From the NCBI RefSeq assembly GCF_006770285.1, contig NZ_CP017195.1, positions 1,798,001 to 1,862,000 of the forward strand: 64,000 nucleotides of DNA, written 5' to 3'. The DNA is from Lactococcus paracarnosus. GTDB taxonomy: Bacteria > Bacillota > Bacilli > Lactobacillales > Streptococcaceae. Positions 16,557-28,312 of this stretch are shown here, one piece after another (the first letter of the stretch is position 1; each line of letters begins with the position of its first letter). Position numbers and translations under genes: made by a program. Below the pieces are notes generated by a model. That model was not told where the DNA came from. It saw nothing but the letters and a program-made list of their open reading frames with translations, and did no database searches.

Positions 16557-17483
16557 ATGTCAAAAATTTACGATAACATTACAGAGCTGATCGGTGCGAC
16601 ACCAATCGTTAAATTACGTCACGTCGATGCCGATTCTGCTGATGTTTATGTCAAACTTGAAGCCTTTAATCCTGGCGGTTCAGTCAAAGACCGGATTGCA
16701 CTGAACATGATCCGCGCGGCTGAAGCTGATGGGTCATTAAAGCCTGGTGGGACAATCGTTGAGCCAACCTCTGGTAATACCGGTATTGGCCTCGCCTTTG
16801 TCGGGGCTGCGCTTGGCTATAAAGTCATCATCGTCCTCCCTGAAACCTTCTCTATCGAACGCCGTAGACTGATACAGGCTTATGGCGCAGAACTCGTCTT
16901 GACGCCCGCTGCCGGCGGCATGGGAGCAGCTATCGCTAAGGCAAAAGAGTTGGCTGAAGACAACGGCTACTTCTTACCCCTACAGTTTGAAAATCCAGCC
17001 AACCCCCGCATCCATGAAAAGACGACTGGTCCTGAAATCATCGCTGCATTTGGCGAAACTGGCTTAGATGCTTTTGTTGCTGGGGCAGGCACTGGCGGTA
17101 CTGTTTCTGGTGTTTCACCCGTTCTTAAAAAAGCGAATCCTAAGATTGGGATTTATGTTGTCGAAGCTGACGAGTCTGCCGTCTTCTCTGGTGAAAAACC
17201 AGGTCCACATAAAATACAAGGAATTTCACCAGGTTTCATTCCAGGTACACTGAATACAAAAGCTTACGATGAAATCATTCGCGTCAGCTCAGATGATGCG
17301 ATTGCTGCTGGACGGGCAGTTGGGTATGAAGAAGGCTTCTTACTTGGCATCTCTGGCGGGGCAGCTATTTTTGCAGCCAAACAGGTCGCTAAAAAGCTAG
17401 GTAAAGGCAAAAAAGTCTTAACCATCGCACCAGATAATGGCGAACGTTACCTTTCAACCTTCCTCTATGATTTCGGAGAATAG
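16557..17483 (+). CDS. cysK: Cysteine synthase (O-acetylserine sulfhydrylase)
   Basis: This PLP enzyme makes cysteine from O-acetylserine and sulfide. PLP-binding Lys44 lies in PGGSVKDR, the substrate loop is [11 protein letters not shown] and the phosphate-binding loop [10 protein letters not shown]. The C-terminal [11 protein letters not shown] is typical of CysK/CysM. The start at 16557 has TGGAGG eight bases upstream. The TATAATA/TATTATA-rich upstream region has no clear -35 box. It stands alone and ends in a good terminator. Confidence 0.95.
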   Translation: MSKIYDNITELIGATPIVKLRHVDADSADVYVKLEAFNPGGSVKDRIALNMIRAAEADGSLKPGGTIVEPTSGNTGIGLAFVGAALGYKVIIVLPETFSIERRRLIQAYGAELVLTPAAGGMGAAIAKAKELAEDNGYFLPLQFENPANPRIHEKTTGPEIIAAFGETGLDAFVAGAGTGGTVSGVSPVLKKANPKIGIYVVEADESAVFSGEKPGPHKIQGISPGFIPGTLNTKAYDEIIRVSSDDAIAAGRAVGYEEGFLLGISGGAAIFAAKQVAKKLGKGKKVLTIAPDNGERYLSTFLYDFGE

Positions 17484-17523
17484 CAGTCGATAAGACATCA
17501 TCACACTTCCTAAGCAGATAAAG

Positions 17524-17550
17524 AAAACCGTTAAGCTAACGGTTTTTTTT
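17524..17550 (+). terminator. cysK terminator
   Basis: A 10-bp perfect stem AAAACCGTTA/TAACGGTTTT with a 3-base loop, followed by T. Confidence 0.9.
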
Positions 17551-17604
17551 ATACAACAAATGTTAACAACCCTTAGAGAGATGGATATGAAACATAATAC
17601 ATAA

Positions 17605-17637
17605 AAAAACTAAACAGTTTAAATCTGTCTAGTTTTT
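17605..17637. terminator. sodA terminator, also active from the other side
   Basis: AAAAACTAAACAG/CTGTCTAGTTTTT arms with one mismatch and a 7-base loop lie between the convergent cysK and sodA. Confidence 0.75.
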
Positions 17638-17684
17638 ACGACCAAGTATTGAATCATCTAGGCCATCATATAGTTAAAAAATAA

Positions 17685-18296
17685 TTATTTAGCAGCTGCA
17701 TAGAGCTCGTTAACTTTATCCCAGTTGACAAGGTCAAAGAATGCCGCAATATAGTCAGGACGAACGTTATGATATTTAAGGTAGTAAGCATGTTCCCAAA
17801 CATCAAGACCAAGCACTGGTGTTTCACCATCAGTAATTGGGTTATCTTGGTTGGCTGTAGACGTGACTTTAAGTTCACCACTTGCGTCAACGACTAACCA
17901 TGCCCAACCGCTACCGAAACGGCCAGTTGCTGCTGTTTTAAATGCTTCTTTGAAGGCATCAAAATCACCAAATTTAGTGACGATTGCTTCACCGATAGCA
18001 CCAGTTGGGTTGCCACCAGCATTCGCTGCTAAGATTTCCCAGAAGAAACTGTGGTTGACATGTCCACCACCATTATTTTGTACAGCAGTACGAATATCTT
18101 CTGGAACTGAACTTAAGTCTTTCACCAAATCTAGTGCTGATTTTTCAGCCAATTCTGGATGTTTGTCGATTGCTGCGTTCAAATTTGCTACATAAGTTGC
18201 ATGATGTTTATCATGGTGTAGTTTCATTGTTGCTTCATCGAAAAATGGCTCAAGCGCATCGTATGCGTAGGGAAGTTCTGGAAGTGTGTGTACCAT
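17685..18296 (-). CDS. sodA: Superoxide dismutase, Mn type
   Basis: The enzyme removes superoxide in the cytoplasm. The metal ligands are visible as His27 (MKLHHDKHH), a His in [10 protein letters not shown], and Asp and His in [19 protein letters not shown] and the 203-residue length fit the family, and the residue pattern of GGNPTG points to the manganese or cambialistic form. An AAGGAG Shine-Dalgarno precedes the ATG. It is a single gene. Confidence 0.95.
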   Translation of the reverse strand: MVHTLPELPYAYDALEPFFDEATMKLHHDKHHATYVANLNAAIDKHPELAEKSALDLVKDLSSVPEDIRTAVQNNGGGHVNHSFFWEILAANAGGNPTGAIGEAIVTKFGDFDAFKEAFKTAATGRFGSGWAWLVVDASGELKVTSTANQDNPITDGETPVLGLDVWEHAYYLKYHNVRPDYIAAFFDLVNWDKVNELYAAAK

Positions 18297-18424
18297 AATG
18301 AGTTCTCCTTATAATCCTTAATAGGTTCTTTACTAAGTCTATTCTAACTCAAAACCGAATAATTAACTACTATTTTGTCTATAAATTAGTGTATAACAGA
18401 TACATTTTTAGGCATAATTATAAC

Positions 18425-18460
18425 AAAAAACACTTATGCATGAAATAATCATAAGCGTTT
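18425..18460 (-). terminator. rpoC terminator
   Basis: AAACGCTTATG/CATAAGTGTTT arms (one G-U pair in the RNA), then six T on the minus strand, eight bases after the rpoC stop. Confidence 0.85.
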
Positions 18461-18467
18461 ATTTGTT

Positions 18468-21400
18468 TTAGTCAGTCACTTCTTCAACAACAGCCTCTGT
18501 TTCAAGAACTGGTGCTTCAGTTGTTTTTGCTAATGGTTCAAGATTACGATAGCGTGCCATACCAGTACCAGCTGGGATGATTTTACCAATGATAACATTT
18601 TCTTTAAGACCAAGTAATGGGTCTTTCTTACCACGAATCGCAGCATCTGTAAGCACTCGAGTTGTTTCCTGGAATGATGCAGCTGATAAGAATGAATTTG
18701 TTTCAAGGGATGCTTTAGTAATCCCCATAAGGACAGGACGAGATGTCGCAGGTACGCCACCATCAAATAGAATTTGTTGGTTAGCTTGTTCGAAATCACC
18801 AATATCCATCAGCGTACCAGGTAAGAGATCTGTATCACCCGCATCCATCACACGAACTTTACGGAGCATCTGACGCACCATAACCTCGATATGTTTGTCG
18901 CCGATTTCAACCCCTTGACTTCTATAAACTTTTTGCACTTCTCCAAGGAGATACGTTTCAACTGAAAGTGTATCACGAACTTGAAGTAAGTGTTTAGGTT
19001 GAATAGAACCTTCTGTTAACGGTGTCCCACGGTGGATAAAGTCGCCAACTTCAACATGCATACGTGATGCAAATGGCACTTCATATGTTCTTGTATCTGT
19101 TTCGCCTTTAACCGTCACTTCTTTTTTACGTGTCGCAGCTTCTTCAGTAATTTCGATGACTTCACCGGTTACCTCAGTAATCACTGCTTCCCCTTTAGGG
19201 TTACGAGCTTCAAAGATTTCTTGGATACGAGGGAGACCTTGCGTGATATCTTCAGATGATGCTACACCACCCGTGTGGAAGGTACGCATTGTCAACTGTG
19301 TACCAGGTTCACCGATAGATTGGGCTGCAATTGTACCAACTGCTTCACCAACTTCAACAGCATCGCCTGTTGCTAAATTGACACCATAACAATGTTTACA
19401 TACACCATGACGTGTTTTACATGTAAAGACTGAACGGATTGTTACTTCTTTGATATCAGCTGCAATGATTTGTGCAGCTATTGCTTCAGTAATCAACGCA
19501 TCTTCACCGATGATTAACTCACCAGTTTCAGGATGCACGAGAGATTTACGTGTATAACGACCGTTAAGACGTTCTGACAATGGTTCAACCATTTCTTTAC
19601 CAGTCGCAATATCGCTAATAACAAGACCACGGTCAGAGCCACAGTCATCTTCACGAATGATGACATCTTGGGCAACGTCAACCAAACGACGTGTCAAGTA
19701 ACCAGAATCGGCTGTTTTAAGGGCCGTATCGGTCATCCCTTTACGGGCACCATGGGTAGAGAAGAACATTTCCAAAACGGATAGACCTTCACGGAAGTTA
19801 GAGATGATTGGGAGCTCCATGATTTTACCATTGGGCGCTGCCATCAAACCACGCATCCCCGCAAGTTGGGAGAAGTTGGAGATATTACCACGGGCACCAG
19901 AATCCATCATCATAACGATCGGATTTGACATATCTTGGGCATCAATCAATCGATGCTCAAGTTCTTCTTTAGCACCACGCCAGACATCCGTAACTGCCGT
20001 ATAACGTTCGTCATCAGTGATCAAACCACGACGGAATTGCTTAGTAATCATAGCAACTTTATCATGCGCAGCTTCAATAATTAAATGCTTGTCTTCAACA
20101 ACAGGAATATCTGCTATACCTACTGTTAAACCAGCTTTAGTTGAATGGTGGTAACCTAAGTCTTTCAAACGGTCAAGCATTTCAGAAGTCAATGTCGTAC
20201 GGAAACGTTTAAAGACTTCTGCGATGATATTTCCTAAATGTTTTTTCTTAAATGGTGGTACCAAGTCAAGATTTTCGATAAAGGTCTTAACATTTTCACC
20301 TGGTGCCATAAAGAAACGATCGTCAGTTTGAGAGGTTAAGTTATCTTGTGTTGGCTCATTCAAGTAAGGGAATTCTTCAGGCATAATCGCGTTGAAAAGT
20401 ACTTTACCAACTGTTGTCGCCATGATTTTATCTTTTTGATTTTCAGTCCAAGGCTTGTTCAATGATTTGGTTGCGATCCCAACACGTGTGTGCAGGTGAA
20501 CGAACCCATTACGCCAAGCAACTTCGGCTTCATCAGCGTTAGCAAATACCATGCCTTCACCTTCACGACCCGCTTCTTCCATGGTGATGTAGTAGTTACC
20601 CAAGACCATATCCTGTGATGGTGTAACAACTGGCTTACCGTCTTTCGGATTTAGAATATGCTCAGCAGCGAGCATTAAAATACGGGCTTCTGCTTGGGCT
20701 TCCTCAGAAAGTGGTAAGTGAATCGCCATTTGGTCACCATCGAAATCGGCATTGTAGGCTTCACATACAAGTGGGTGAAGACGAATCGCACGACCATCGA
20801 TCAATACTGGTTCAAAGGCTTGGATACCAAGACGGTGAAGTGTAGGTGCGCGGTTAAGCAATACTGGATGTTCTTTGATCACATCTTCCAATACATCCCA
20901 AACATCTGGATCTTGGCGCTCAACTTTACGTTTTGCAGCACGGATATTTGGCGCCATATCACGTTTAACCACTTCGCTCATGACGAACGGTTTAAACAAT
21001 TCAATTGCCATTTCACGTGGAACACCACATTGATACATTTTCAATGTAGGACCTACGACGATAACTGAACGACCAGAGTAGTCGACACGTTTACCAAGTA
21101 AGTTTTGACGGAAACGACCTTGTTTCCCTTTTAACATATGGCTAAGTGATTTAAGTGGACGGTTACCCGGTCCAGTGATTGGACGACCACGACGACCGTT
21201 ATCGACCAAGGCATCAACTGCCTCTTGTAGCATCCGTTTTTCATTTTGAACAATGATATTCGGTGCATTTAATTCCATCAAGCGTTTCAAACGATTGTTC
21301 CGGTTGATAACACGACGGTATAAATCATTCAAGTCTGACGTCGCAAAACGGCCACCATCAAGTTGTACCATCGGACGCAAGTCCGGTGGGATAACTGGTA

Positions 21401-22094
21401 AGACGTTAAGGACCATCCACTCTAGTTTATTGCTTGATTTGTTAAAGGCATCTAAAACGTCCAAACGTCGAATTGCTTTAACCCGTTTTTGACCAGTTGC
21501 TGTTTGTAGTTCTTCTTTAAGTGCTGAAATTTCAGCAGGTAAGTTAACAGCCATCAATAAGTCTTGAATCGCTTCAGCACCCATTTTAGCAACAAATGAA
21601 CCGAAACCGTTCTTGAGCATTTGTTCGCGATATTCGCGTTCAGTCAATAATTGTTTCTTCTCAAGTGCTGTCTCTTTTGGATCAATGACCACATAACTTG
21701 CAAAATAGATAATTTCTTCAAGAGAACGTGGACTCATATCCAAGGCTAGACCCATACGTGATGGGATACCTTTAAAGTACCAGATATGTGACGTTGGCGC
21801 TGCTAACTCAATATGCCCCATACGTTCACGACGTACTTTTGCACGTGTAACTTGTACACCACAGAGTTCACAGACTTGGTTTTTATAGAAAACACCTTTA
21901 AGTTTTCCACAGCTACATTCCCAATCTTTAGATGGACCAAAGATACGTTCATCAAAAAGGCCTTCACGTTCTGGTTTTTGTGTCCGATAGTTAATTGTTT
22001 CAGGTTTTTTGACTTCACCAAAAGACCAAAAACGGATTTTTTGAGGGGATGCAATCCCAATTTGCATACTCTCAAATTTATTTACATCTACCAT
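18468..22094 (-). CDS. rpoC: DNA-directed RNA polymerase subunit beta'
   Basis: The 1208-residue subunit carries the catalytic [15 protein letters not shown] motif with three metal-binding Asp residues, the N-terminal zinc site (Cys60, Cys62, Cys75, Cys78 in ECSCG and CELCG), the clamp/rudder region and, in the C-terminal half, the bridge helix and trigger loop ([20 protein letters not shown]). A second zinc site is at CGSDRG and [11 protein letters not shown]. The acidic tail ends in VVEEVTD. It is second in the rpoB-rpoC operon. Confidence 0.99.
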   Translation of the reverse strand: MVDVNKFESMQIGIASPQKIRFWSFGEVKKPETINYRTQKPEREGLFDERIFGPSKDWECSCGKLKGVFYKNQVCELCGVQVTRAKVRRERMGHIELAAPTSHIWYFKGIPSRMGLALDMSPRSLEEIIYFASYVVIDPKETALEKKQLLTEREYREQMLKNGFGSFVAKMGAEAIQDLLMAVNLPAEISALKEELQTATGQKRVKAIRRLDVLDAFNKSSNKLEWMVLNVLPVIPPDLRPMVQLDGGRFATSDLNDLYRRVINRNNRLKRLMELNAPNIIVQNEKRMLQEAVDALVDNGRRGRPITGPGNRPLKSLSHMLKGKQGRFRQNLLGKRVDYSGRSVIVVGPTLKMYQCGVPREMAIELFKPFVMSEVVKRDMAPNIRAAKRKVERQDPDVWDVLEDVIKEHPVLLNRAPTLHRLGIQAFEPVLIDGRAIRLHPLVCEAYNADFDGDQMAIHLPLSEEAQAEARILMLAAEHILNPKDGKPVVTPSQDMVLGNYYITMEEAGREGEGMVFANADEAEVAWRNGFVHLHTRVGIATKSLNKPWTENQKDKIMATTVGKVLFNAIMPEEFPYLNEPTQDNLTSQTDDRFFMAPGENVKTFIENLDLVPPFKKKHLGNIIAEVFKRFRTTLTSEMLDRLKDLGYHHSTKAGLTVGIADIPVVEDKHLIIEAAHDKVAMITKQFRRGLITDDERYTAVTDVWRGAKEELEHRLIDAQDMSNPIVMMMDSGARGNISNFSQLAGMRGLMAAPNGKIMELPIISNFREGLSVLEMFFSTHGARKGMTDTALKTADSGYLTRRLVDVAQDVIIREDDCGSDRGLVISDIATGKEMVEPLSERLNGRYTRKSLVHPETGELIIGEDALITEAIAAQIIAADIKEVTIRSVFTCKTRHGVCKHCYGVNLATGDAVEVGEAVGTIAAQSIGEPGTQLTMRTFHTGGVASSEDITQGLPRIQEIFEARNPKGEAVITEVTGEVIEITEEAATRKKEVTVKGETDTRTYEVPFASRMHVEVGDFIHRGTPLTEGSIQPKHLLQVRDTLSVETYLLGEVQKVYRSQGVEIGDKHIEVMVRQMLRKVRVMDAGDTDLLPGTLMDIGDFEQANQQILFDGGVPATSRPVLMGITKASLETNSFLSAASFQETTRVLTDAAIRGKKDPLLGLKENVIIGKIIPAGTGMARYRNLEPLAKTTEAPVLETEAVVEEVTD

Positions 22095-22113
22095 TTTTTC
22101 TCCTGTAATCGAG

Positions 22114-22155
22114 AAGATTTTCAGTCAGAAGCTTGTGCTTACTGATCAAAATCTT
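22114..22155 (-). other. Large hairpin between rpoB and rpoC
   Basis: Arms AAGATTTT (22114-22121) and AAAATCTT (22148-22155) extend inward through GTCAGAAGC and GCTTACTGA-like segments with small bulges. There is no T-run, so it is not a terminator; it is a possible RNase III or ribosome-stalling structure in the 203-base intercistronic region. Confidence 0.55.
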
Positions 22156-22297
22156 TTGTTCTGGTTTTTATGTTCTGACAGCCACTTGATGCGCTACCTA
22201 TCACCAGAAAATTCCATGATCCTACATGTGACCATTAAGCGTTGAAATTTACGGTTCTGATAGCTATCAAGAAAAGATCAGAGCGTTGATGACCTTG

Positions 22298-25200
22298 TTA
22301 TTTAGCGATATCAATTGCTGTCTGTTCTGCTTCAATTGCTTGTGCAACAGCAGCTTCTTTTGCTTCTAACATATCCACTGTCACTTCAACTTTTTCAGCA
22401 TTATGTGGGTCTGTATCATCATCCAATTCGCGAAGTTCTAAGACGTTATCATCTGCATCCAATACTTGCATATCTAGTCCAAGAGATTGTAATTCTTTGA
22501 CTAAAACTCGGAATGATTCAGGAAGACCTGGCGCAGGGATTTTTTCACCTTTAACGATTGCTTCATAAGCCTTAGTACGACCTACAACGTCATCTGATTT
22601 ATACGTCAAGATTTCTTGAAGGATATTAGCAGCACCATAGGCTTCTAATGCCCAAACTTCCATCTCACCAAAACGTTGTCCACCAAATTGTGCTTTACCA
22701 CCAAGTGGTTGTTGTGTGACAAGTGAGTATGGTCCGACTGAACGGGCATGCAGTTTATCATCTACCATGTGGTGAAGTTTGATCATGTACATGACACCGA
22801 CTGACACACGATTATCGAAGGCTTCACCTGTACGACCATCATAGAGAACAGTTTTTGCATCATCAGCCATGCCTGCTTCTTTAACAGTATTCCAGATATC
22901 TTCATCACTTGCACCATCAAAGACTGGCGTTGCGATATGAAGATCAAGTGTACGAGCAGCCATACCAAGATGGAGCTCCATTACTTGTCCGATATTCATC
23001 CGTGATGGTACACCAAGTGGGTTCAACATGATATCAACTGGTGTGCCGTCTGGTAAGTAAGGCATATCTTCAACTGGTAAAATACGGGATACAACCCCTT
23101 TATTACCGTGACGACCGGCCATTTTATCCCCGACATGGATTTTACGTTTTTGAACGATAAAGACACGGACAAGTATATTCACACCTGTTTGTAGTTCATC
23201 GCCATTTTCACGACGGAAGATTTTCACATCATGAACGATACCATCGGCACCATGTGGTACACGAAGTGACGTATCGCGAACTTCGCGAGCTTTTTCACCA
23301 AAGATGGCACGGAGTAAACGTTCTTCAGGTGTTGGATCTGTTTCCCCTTTAGGCGTTACTTTACCGACAAGGATCTCACCTTCTTTGACTTCTGCACCAA
23401 TTCGGATAATCCCGAATTCATCCAGATGACGCATTGATTCTTCACCAACGTTTGGAATTTCGCGTGTAATTTCTTCTGGCCCAAGCTTTGTATCGCGTGT
23501 TTCAGATTCATATTCTTCGATAGCGATCGACGTGTAAACATCATCTTTAACAAGACGTTCACTCATGATAACCGCATCCTCAAAGTTGTAACCTTCCCAT
23601 GTCATATAAGCAACAAGTGGATTTTGACCAAGAGCCATTTCTCCACCTTCCATAGAAGGACCATTACCGATGATTTCATCTTTAACAACTTTGTCGCCTA
23701 CGGCAACAAGCGGACGTTGATTGTATGATGTACCTGAGTTAGACCGACGATATTTTGTAACAGTGTACTTGTCAAGTTCGCCTGTTGTACGACGAATACG
23801 GATTTCCGCACCATCTACGAACTCAACTGTTCCGTCATGTTTTGATAGAATCGCTGCACCTGAATCATGGGCAGCTTGATGTTCCATCCCTGTACCAACA
23901 TACGGTGCATGTGGATCAATCAATGGCACAGCTTGACGTTGCATGTTCGCTCCCATGAGGGCACGGTTGGAGTCATCGTTTTCCAAGAAAGGAATACATG
24001 CTGTCGCAACGGCAACTACCTGTTTAGGAGACACATCCATAAAGTCAACTTTATCAGATTCCACTTCGATATTGTTACCGCGTGTTCTAGCCATAACTGT
24101 TTCGCCAGCGAATTGATTATCATCTGTTAATGGTGAATTAGCTTGCGCTACGATGTAGTTATCTTCTTCATCAGCAGGTAAATAGTGAATATCACTTGTG
24201 ACAACACCGTTAATACGATCAATACGACGGTATGGTGACATGATGAAACCATATTCATTGATTTTACCGAATGATGACAAGTTATTGATCAACCCGATAT
24301 TAGGACCCTCAGGCGTTTCAATCGGACACATACGACCATAATGCGTATAATGTACGTCACGTACTTCATATCCTGCACGGTCACGTGTCAAGCCACCAGG
24401 TCCGAGGGCTGACAAACGGCGTTTGTGAGATAACTCAGAAAGCGGATTATGTTGGTCCATGAACTGTGATAACTGTGAACTACCAAAGAATTCTTTGATT
24501 GCTGCGGTTACAGGACGAATATTGATCAATGACTGAGGTGTCATATTTTCATCATCGGCTGAACTCATGCGCTCACGAATGACACGTTCCATACGGCTCA
24601 AGCCGATACGGACTTGGTTTTGTAATAATTCACCTACAGAGCGAATACGGCGATTACCCAAGTGGTCAATATCATCTACTCTACCAACACTTTCATTAAG
24701 GGTCAACCAGTAGTTCACATTTGCAATGATATCAGCAGGTGTCAAGTGACGTACTTCTGGTGCAATCTGACCATTTGAAATCACGTTAACAACTTTTTCT
24801 GGATCTTTAGGCGAGTAAACTTTAACCATTTGAATCTCGATTGGTTCAGTTAACACCGCATCATCTGATGGATAAAGTGTTACAGTGTTTAGGCCATTGT
24901 CAAGCTCAGTTTCGATCGTGTCCAATACATCACGTGTCAACTCAACATCTTGATCAACTAAGATTTCACCAGTTTCACTACTAACAAGCGCTTCAGCTAA
25001 AGTGAAGCCGAGTAGGCGGTTTTTAAGGGCTAGTTTTTTGTTAACCTTATAACGACCAACTGGCGCAAAATCATAGCGACGTGGATCAAAGAAACGCGCT
25101 GTTAAAAGACTACGAGAGCTGTCGGCAGTTTTAGGCTCGCCGGGGCGAAGGCGGTCATAGATGTCTTTGAGGGCTTCTTCTGTCCGTGTATCATTTGCAA

Positions 25201-25882
25201 ATTTATGAATATCTTTTTCGATGGTTGCGCGTGTTAACTCACTATCACCAAGGATCTCAAAAATATCATCATCAGAACCAAAACCAAGGGCACGTAAAAT
25301 CGTTGTAAATGGTAATTTACGTGTGCGGTCAATTCTGACATAGCCAATCCCTTTAGCATCAGTGTCCAATTCGAACCAAGCGCCACGGTTAGGGATCGTT
25401 GTATGACCGTAAGATTCTACGCCATTTTTATCAACTTTTGGATGGAAATAAGTACCCGGTGAACGCACTAATTGTGAAACGATAATCCGTTCCGCACCGT
25501 TTACGATAAAGGTTCCCATCTCTGTCATGATTGGGAAATCACCAAAGAAGACTTCTTGCGTTTTTAACTCACCAGACTCTTTATCTACAAGTCGGAAAGT
25601 CACAAATAAAGGCGCAGAATAGTTAGCATCGTGCGCGCGTGCTTCTTCAATAGTGTATTTTGGTGCTTTCATCTCATAACCGACAAATTCCAGGTCTTTA
25701 GTGCCTGCAAAGTTATCAATTGGTAACATTTCTTTAAATACATCAGCCAAAGACTGATCTAAGAAACGTTGATATGAGTCAGTTTGAATTTCGATCAAAT
25801 TAGGCAAATCAAGTACTTCTTTGATTCGCGAAAAGCTGCGTCTAGTACGGTGTTTACCGTATACTACGTCATGTCCTGCCAA
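22298..25882 (-). CDS. rpoB: DNA-directed RNA polymerase subunit beta
   Basis: The 1194-residue beta subunit shows the rifampicin-region sequence [30 protein letters not shown], followed by conserved blocks [34 protein letters not shown] and [24 protein letters not shown]. The rifampicin cluster looks wild type (Gln, Asp, His and Ser at the usual contact points). An AGAGGAG Shine-Dalgarno lies upstream of the start at 25882. A leader of about 286 bases separates it from its promoter. Confidence 0.99.
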   Translation of the reverse strand: MAGHDVVYGKHRTRRSFSRIKEVLDLPNLIEIQTDSYQRFLDQSLADVFKEMLPIDNFAGTKDLEFVGYEMKAPKYTIEEARAHDANYSAPLFVTFRLVDKESGELKTQEVFFGDFPIMTEMGTFIVNGAERIIVSQLVRSPGTYFHPKVDKNGVESYGHTTIPNRGAWFELDTDAKGIGYVRIDRTRKLPFTTILRALGFGSDDDIFEILGDSELTRATIEKDIHKFANDTRTEEALKDIYDRLRPGEPKTADSSRSLLTARFFDPRRYDFAPVGRYKVNKKLALKNRLLGFTLAEALVSSETGEILVDQDVELTRDVLDTIETELDNGLNTVTLYPSDDAVLTEPIEIQMVKVYSPKDPEKVVNVISNGQIAPEVRHLTPADIIANVNYWLTLNESVGRVDDIDHLGNRRIRSVGELLQNQVRIGLSRMERVIRERMSSADDENMTPQSLINIRPVTAAIKEFFGSSQLSQFMDQHNPLSELSHKRRLSALGPGGLTRDRAGYEVRDVHYTHYGRMCPIETPEGPNIGLINNLSSFGKINEYGFIMSPYRRIDRINGVVTSDIHYLPADEEDNYIVAQANSPLTDDNQFAGETVMARTRGNNIEVESDKVDFMDVSPKQVVAVATACIPFLENDDSNRALMGANMQRQAVPLIDPHAPYVGTGMEHQAAHDSGAAILSKHDGTVEFVDGAEIRIRRTTGELDKYTVTKYRRSNSGTSYNQRPLVAVGDKVVKDEIIGNGPSMEGGEMALGQNPLVAYMTWEGYNFEDAVIMSERLVKDDVYTSIAIEEYESETRDTKLGPEEITREIPNVGEESMRHLDEFGIIRIGAEVKEGEILVGKVTPKGETDPTPEERLLRAIFGEKAREVRDTSLRVPHGADGIVHDVKIFRRENGDELQTGVNILVRVFIVQKRKIHVGDKMAGRHGNKGVVSRILPVEDMPYLPDGTPVDIMLNPLGVPSRMNIGQVMELHLGMAARTLDLHIATPVFDGASDEDIWNTVKEAGMADDAKTVLYDGRTGEAFDNRVSVGVMYMIKLHHMVDDKLHARSVGPYSLVTQQPLGGKAQFGGQRFGEMEVWALEAYGAANILQEILTYKSDDVVGRTKAYEAIVKGEKIPAPGLPESFRVLVKELQSLGLDMQVLDADDNVLELRELDDDTDPHNAEKVEVTVDMLEAKEAAVAQAIEAEQTAIDIAK

Positions 25883-25962
25883 GATCTTCTCCTCTAATAC
25901 TTCTGGCTATGTCTAAAACACGTTGGTGCTAAACATAACCTTTACAGTGGATTGTGCAATAC

Positions 25963-25984
25963 GGTCAAGTTGATAGGCTTGACC
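25963..25984 (-). other. Hairpin in the rpoB leader
   Basis: GGTCAAG (25963-25969) and CTTGACC (25978-25984) form a 7-bp perfect stem with an 8-base loop, about 80 bases before the rpoB start. Confidence 0.5.
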
Positions 25985-26084
25985 ATCCTTTGGTTTGCCG
26001 TTACACTCTTTCTATGAAAAACAAAGAATTTTCAGAAAGATTTTTTTTCTGTTACAAATGCTCTTTTCAAGCACCCAAGACGTC

Positions 26085-26119
26085 AAAAAAAAGCAACGAA
26101 AATACATCTTCTCGTTGCT
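26085..26119 (-). terminator. Intrinsic terminator inside the rpoB leader (attenuator)
   Basis: AGCAACGA (26112-26119 side, minus) pairs with TCGTTGCT and is followed by about eight T, 50-85 bases after the predicted start of transcription and 200 bases before rpoB. It is the only strong terminator between promoter and gene. Confidence 0.75.
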
Positions 26120-26174
26120 CACAAAGTACTAGGGACAATATTTCCTAGCATTTTGCCGACAAACTATTTAATCA

Positions 26175-26203
26175 ATTATACCATATTTAAGCCTTGAATT
26201 CAA
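26175..26203 (-). promoter_or_regulatory. rpoBC promoter
   Basis: TTGAAT (26198-26203) and TATAAT (26175-26180) on the minus strand have a 17-base spacer. The stretch 26204-26390 upstream has no gene that I can support. Confidence 0.8.
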
Positions 26204-26393
26204 GAAAAAAACGAGTAGCATTACCTATACAAGTCCTCAGATGATGTCCCCTTTAATAAGTAAAATACACCTGCCTTCTACTTATTTTTTCTTTTAAAAA
26301 CTGTATAAGTTAGGCAATTATGCATAGTTAATTTAACGACGTCGGTAAGCAAAAAATAGTGCAGCTACTCCACCAGCATAACTGAGAAAAAAA

Positions 26394-26417
26394 CAAAAAA
26401 AGCACCTAAATGCTTTT
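26394..26417 (-). terminator. pepO terminator
   Basis: AAAAGCA/TGCTTTT stem with a 6-base loop and a T-run on the minus strand, 12 bases after the pepO stop. Confidence 0.75.
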
Positions 26418-26428
26418 AACGATATACC

Positions 26429-28312
26429 TTACCAAATTTTAACACGATCAGACCCCGAACGCCACATGCCATCACCTTCCTTGACATCAAATGTATCAAA
26501 GAATTCATCTAAATTACTGACTTGGATATTTGCACGAAGTTTACCTGGTGCATGGACATCCATCGATAGTAACATTTGTTGGTATTCTCGTGACGCTTTA
26601 ATCCGCCAAATTTCGCCCCATTGAGTAAAGAAGGCTTTTAAGTCAACATTAGTTTCACGAAGCGCCGCTGTCATCGCTGCTGTTAAGCCACCAGCATCCG
26701 CGATGTTTTCTGATACAACCAGTTTGCCATTTACTTTAGCACCAGCGATGTCAAGCCCATCGAACTCAGCAATCATCAAATCCTGCTTGGCTTCAAAAGC
26801 TTTAAAATCTTCATCCGTCCACCAGTTGTTCATGTTGCCAAAGGCATCAAATAAAGCCCCATTATTGTCAAACGCGTGTGAAATTTCATGTGCAATAACC
26901 GCGCCGATACCACCATAATTTTGGCTTTTCGTTTGCTCAGTTTCTGAGTAAAATGGTTTTTGTAAAATAGCCGCTGGAAAAACAATCGTATTGCTATCTG
27001 GACTGAAGTAAGCATTGACCATGTGGGCTGGCATATGCCATTCCGTCTTGTCAACAGGTTCATTAAATTTGGCATAGTGACGGTGACTACGTACCACGTT
27101 AAAACGCGCAACCAGACTATAAATACTTTCATGTGTCACTGTAAATTGTTTATAGATATCTGGGAGTTTGTCTGGAAAACCAATAAAGACTGTCATCGCA
27201 TCTAATTTTTTGATGGCTTTATCAATTGTCGGACGGCTTAGCCAAGTATTTTTGTCTAACCGTTCTTGATAAACTTTAATCATCTCCGTCGTCATCCGTT
27301 TGACGTCTGCCTTAGCCGATTCACCAAAATAAGTGTGACCATAATAGAGGCCAACTGCTTGCGAATATTGGTCCGTCGCTAAATCAAAGGCATGCTTTTC
27401 TCGGCTCCGTGCTTCAGATGTCCCTGATAATTTTCTAGAAAATTCACTGCCTACTATCCGTAAGTCATCCGATAAATAATGCGTCGAACTCCTGATTAAT
27501 TTCACTAGCATCCAAGACTTGATAAGTTCAAAATTCGCCTCATTCATGATCGCATCGAAATTGGCATAGATACGTTTTTCATAAACGATAACTTTATCTG
27601 GTAGTTTACCAAGTAATCCTTTAATTACATCAGAAAAAGGAACTGTTTTGAGTGTTTCTGTAAACGCCTTAATCGGCACCGGATTATAAAGCTCAGCATA
27701 CTTAGCCCATTCTTCTGAAGTGTTAGCATATTGTGCAAGAATGGCATCAAATTTAACGATGTTCTCTGCATGGTTTAGCGCGATTGCCTGCTCATAACCA
27801 AACTCCGATAAAATCTTTACGGTATTTGCTACATAAAAGTCGAGTAGTTCCGACTTACGCGGGTGATCCTCGGCATAGTAAGTTGTATCTGGTAAAATCA
27901 AGCCAGCACCACTAAAAGTCAAGGCATAGTGGACAGCATCTTTCATATCGGTATCAACTGACAGTCCAAAAGGCACTGGGACTTGAGCGTTCAAAATGAG
28001 CTCCGGTAAACTTGCAACCAGCGCAGCATAATCTGATAGTTTCTCGATTTTGTCGATTTCGGGTCTGACAGGATCCGTCCCAAATTCAAAGCGTTCTATA
28101 AAATCACCAGCTTTTTTATAGAATTTAGCAAACTCAGCCATGACAGGCTCATCAAAGGTATCAATCGTCGCAAAATCGTGCATCAACGTTTGCTCGTTAT
28201 GAATCACCAACTCATCAAAGGCAGCAATTCTAGGCCGATCTGACGGTATTTCAGTGTGTGTTAACCAGTCAGCATTAACTGCTTCAAATAAATCATCTTG
28301 TAATCTAACCAT
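26429..28312 (-). CDS. pepO: Endopeptidase O, M13 neprilysin-type metallopeptidase
   Basis: PepO cleaves oligopeptides from casein or peptide uptake in the cytoplasm. The zinc motif HEISHAFDN and the downstream ENIADAGGL, with the third ligand Glu, define family M13. FPAAILQKPFYS and the C-terminal MDVHAPGKLRAN block are also typical. The 627-residue length and lack of a signal peptide fit lactococcal PepO. The start at 28312 has AAGGTGG nine bases upstream and overlaps the end of the oxidoreductase gene by eight bases, so the two are cotranscribed. Confidence 0.95.
   Translation of the reverse strand: MVRLQDDLFEAVNADWLTHTEIPSDRPRIAAFDELVIHNEQTLMHDFATIDTFDEPVMAEFAKFYKKAGDFIERFEFGTDPVRPEIDKIEKLSDYAALVASLPELILNAQVPVPFGLSVDTDMKDAVHYALTFSGAGLILPDTTYYAEDHPRKSELLDFYVANTVKILSEFGYEQAIALNHAENIVKFDAILAQYANTSEEWAKYAELYNPVPIKAFTETLKTVPFSDVIKGLLGKLPDKVIVYEKRIYANFDAIMNEANFELIKSWMLVKLIRSSTHYLSDDLRIVGSEFSRKLSGTSEARSREKHAFDLATDQYSQAVGLYYGHTYFGESAKADVKRMTTEMIKVYQERLDKNTWLSRPTIDKAIKKLDAMTVFIGFPDKLPDIYKQFTVTHESIYSLVARFNVVRSHRHYAKFNEPVDKTEWHMPAHMVNAYFSPDSNTIVFPAAILQKPFYSETEQTKSQNYGGIGAVIAHEISHAFDNNGALFDAFGNMNNWWTDEDFKAFEAKQDLMIAEFDGLDIAGAKVNGKLVVSENIADAGGLTAAMTAALRETNVDLKAFFTQWGEIWRIKASREYQQMLLSMDVHAPGKLRANIQVSNLDEFFDTFDVKEGDGMWRSGSDRVKIW

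Noticed and set aside
17851..18195. Plus-strand frame of 114 codons inside sodA
   Set aside because: Antisense shadow of sodA.
20718..21068. Plus-strand frame of 116 codons inside rpoC
   Set aside because: Antisense shadow of a highly conserved gene, without promoter or Shine-Dalgarno.
26335..26415. Minus-strand translation after pepO ending in LSYAGGVAALFFAYRRR, like a sortase-substrate tail
   Set aside because: It has no start codon, includes the pepO terminator hairpin, and has no cell-wall sorting motif upstream; taken as chance.
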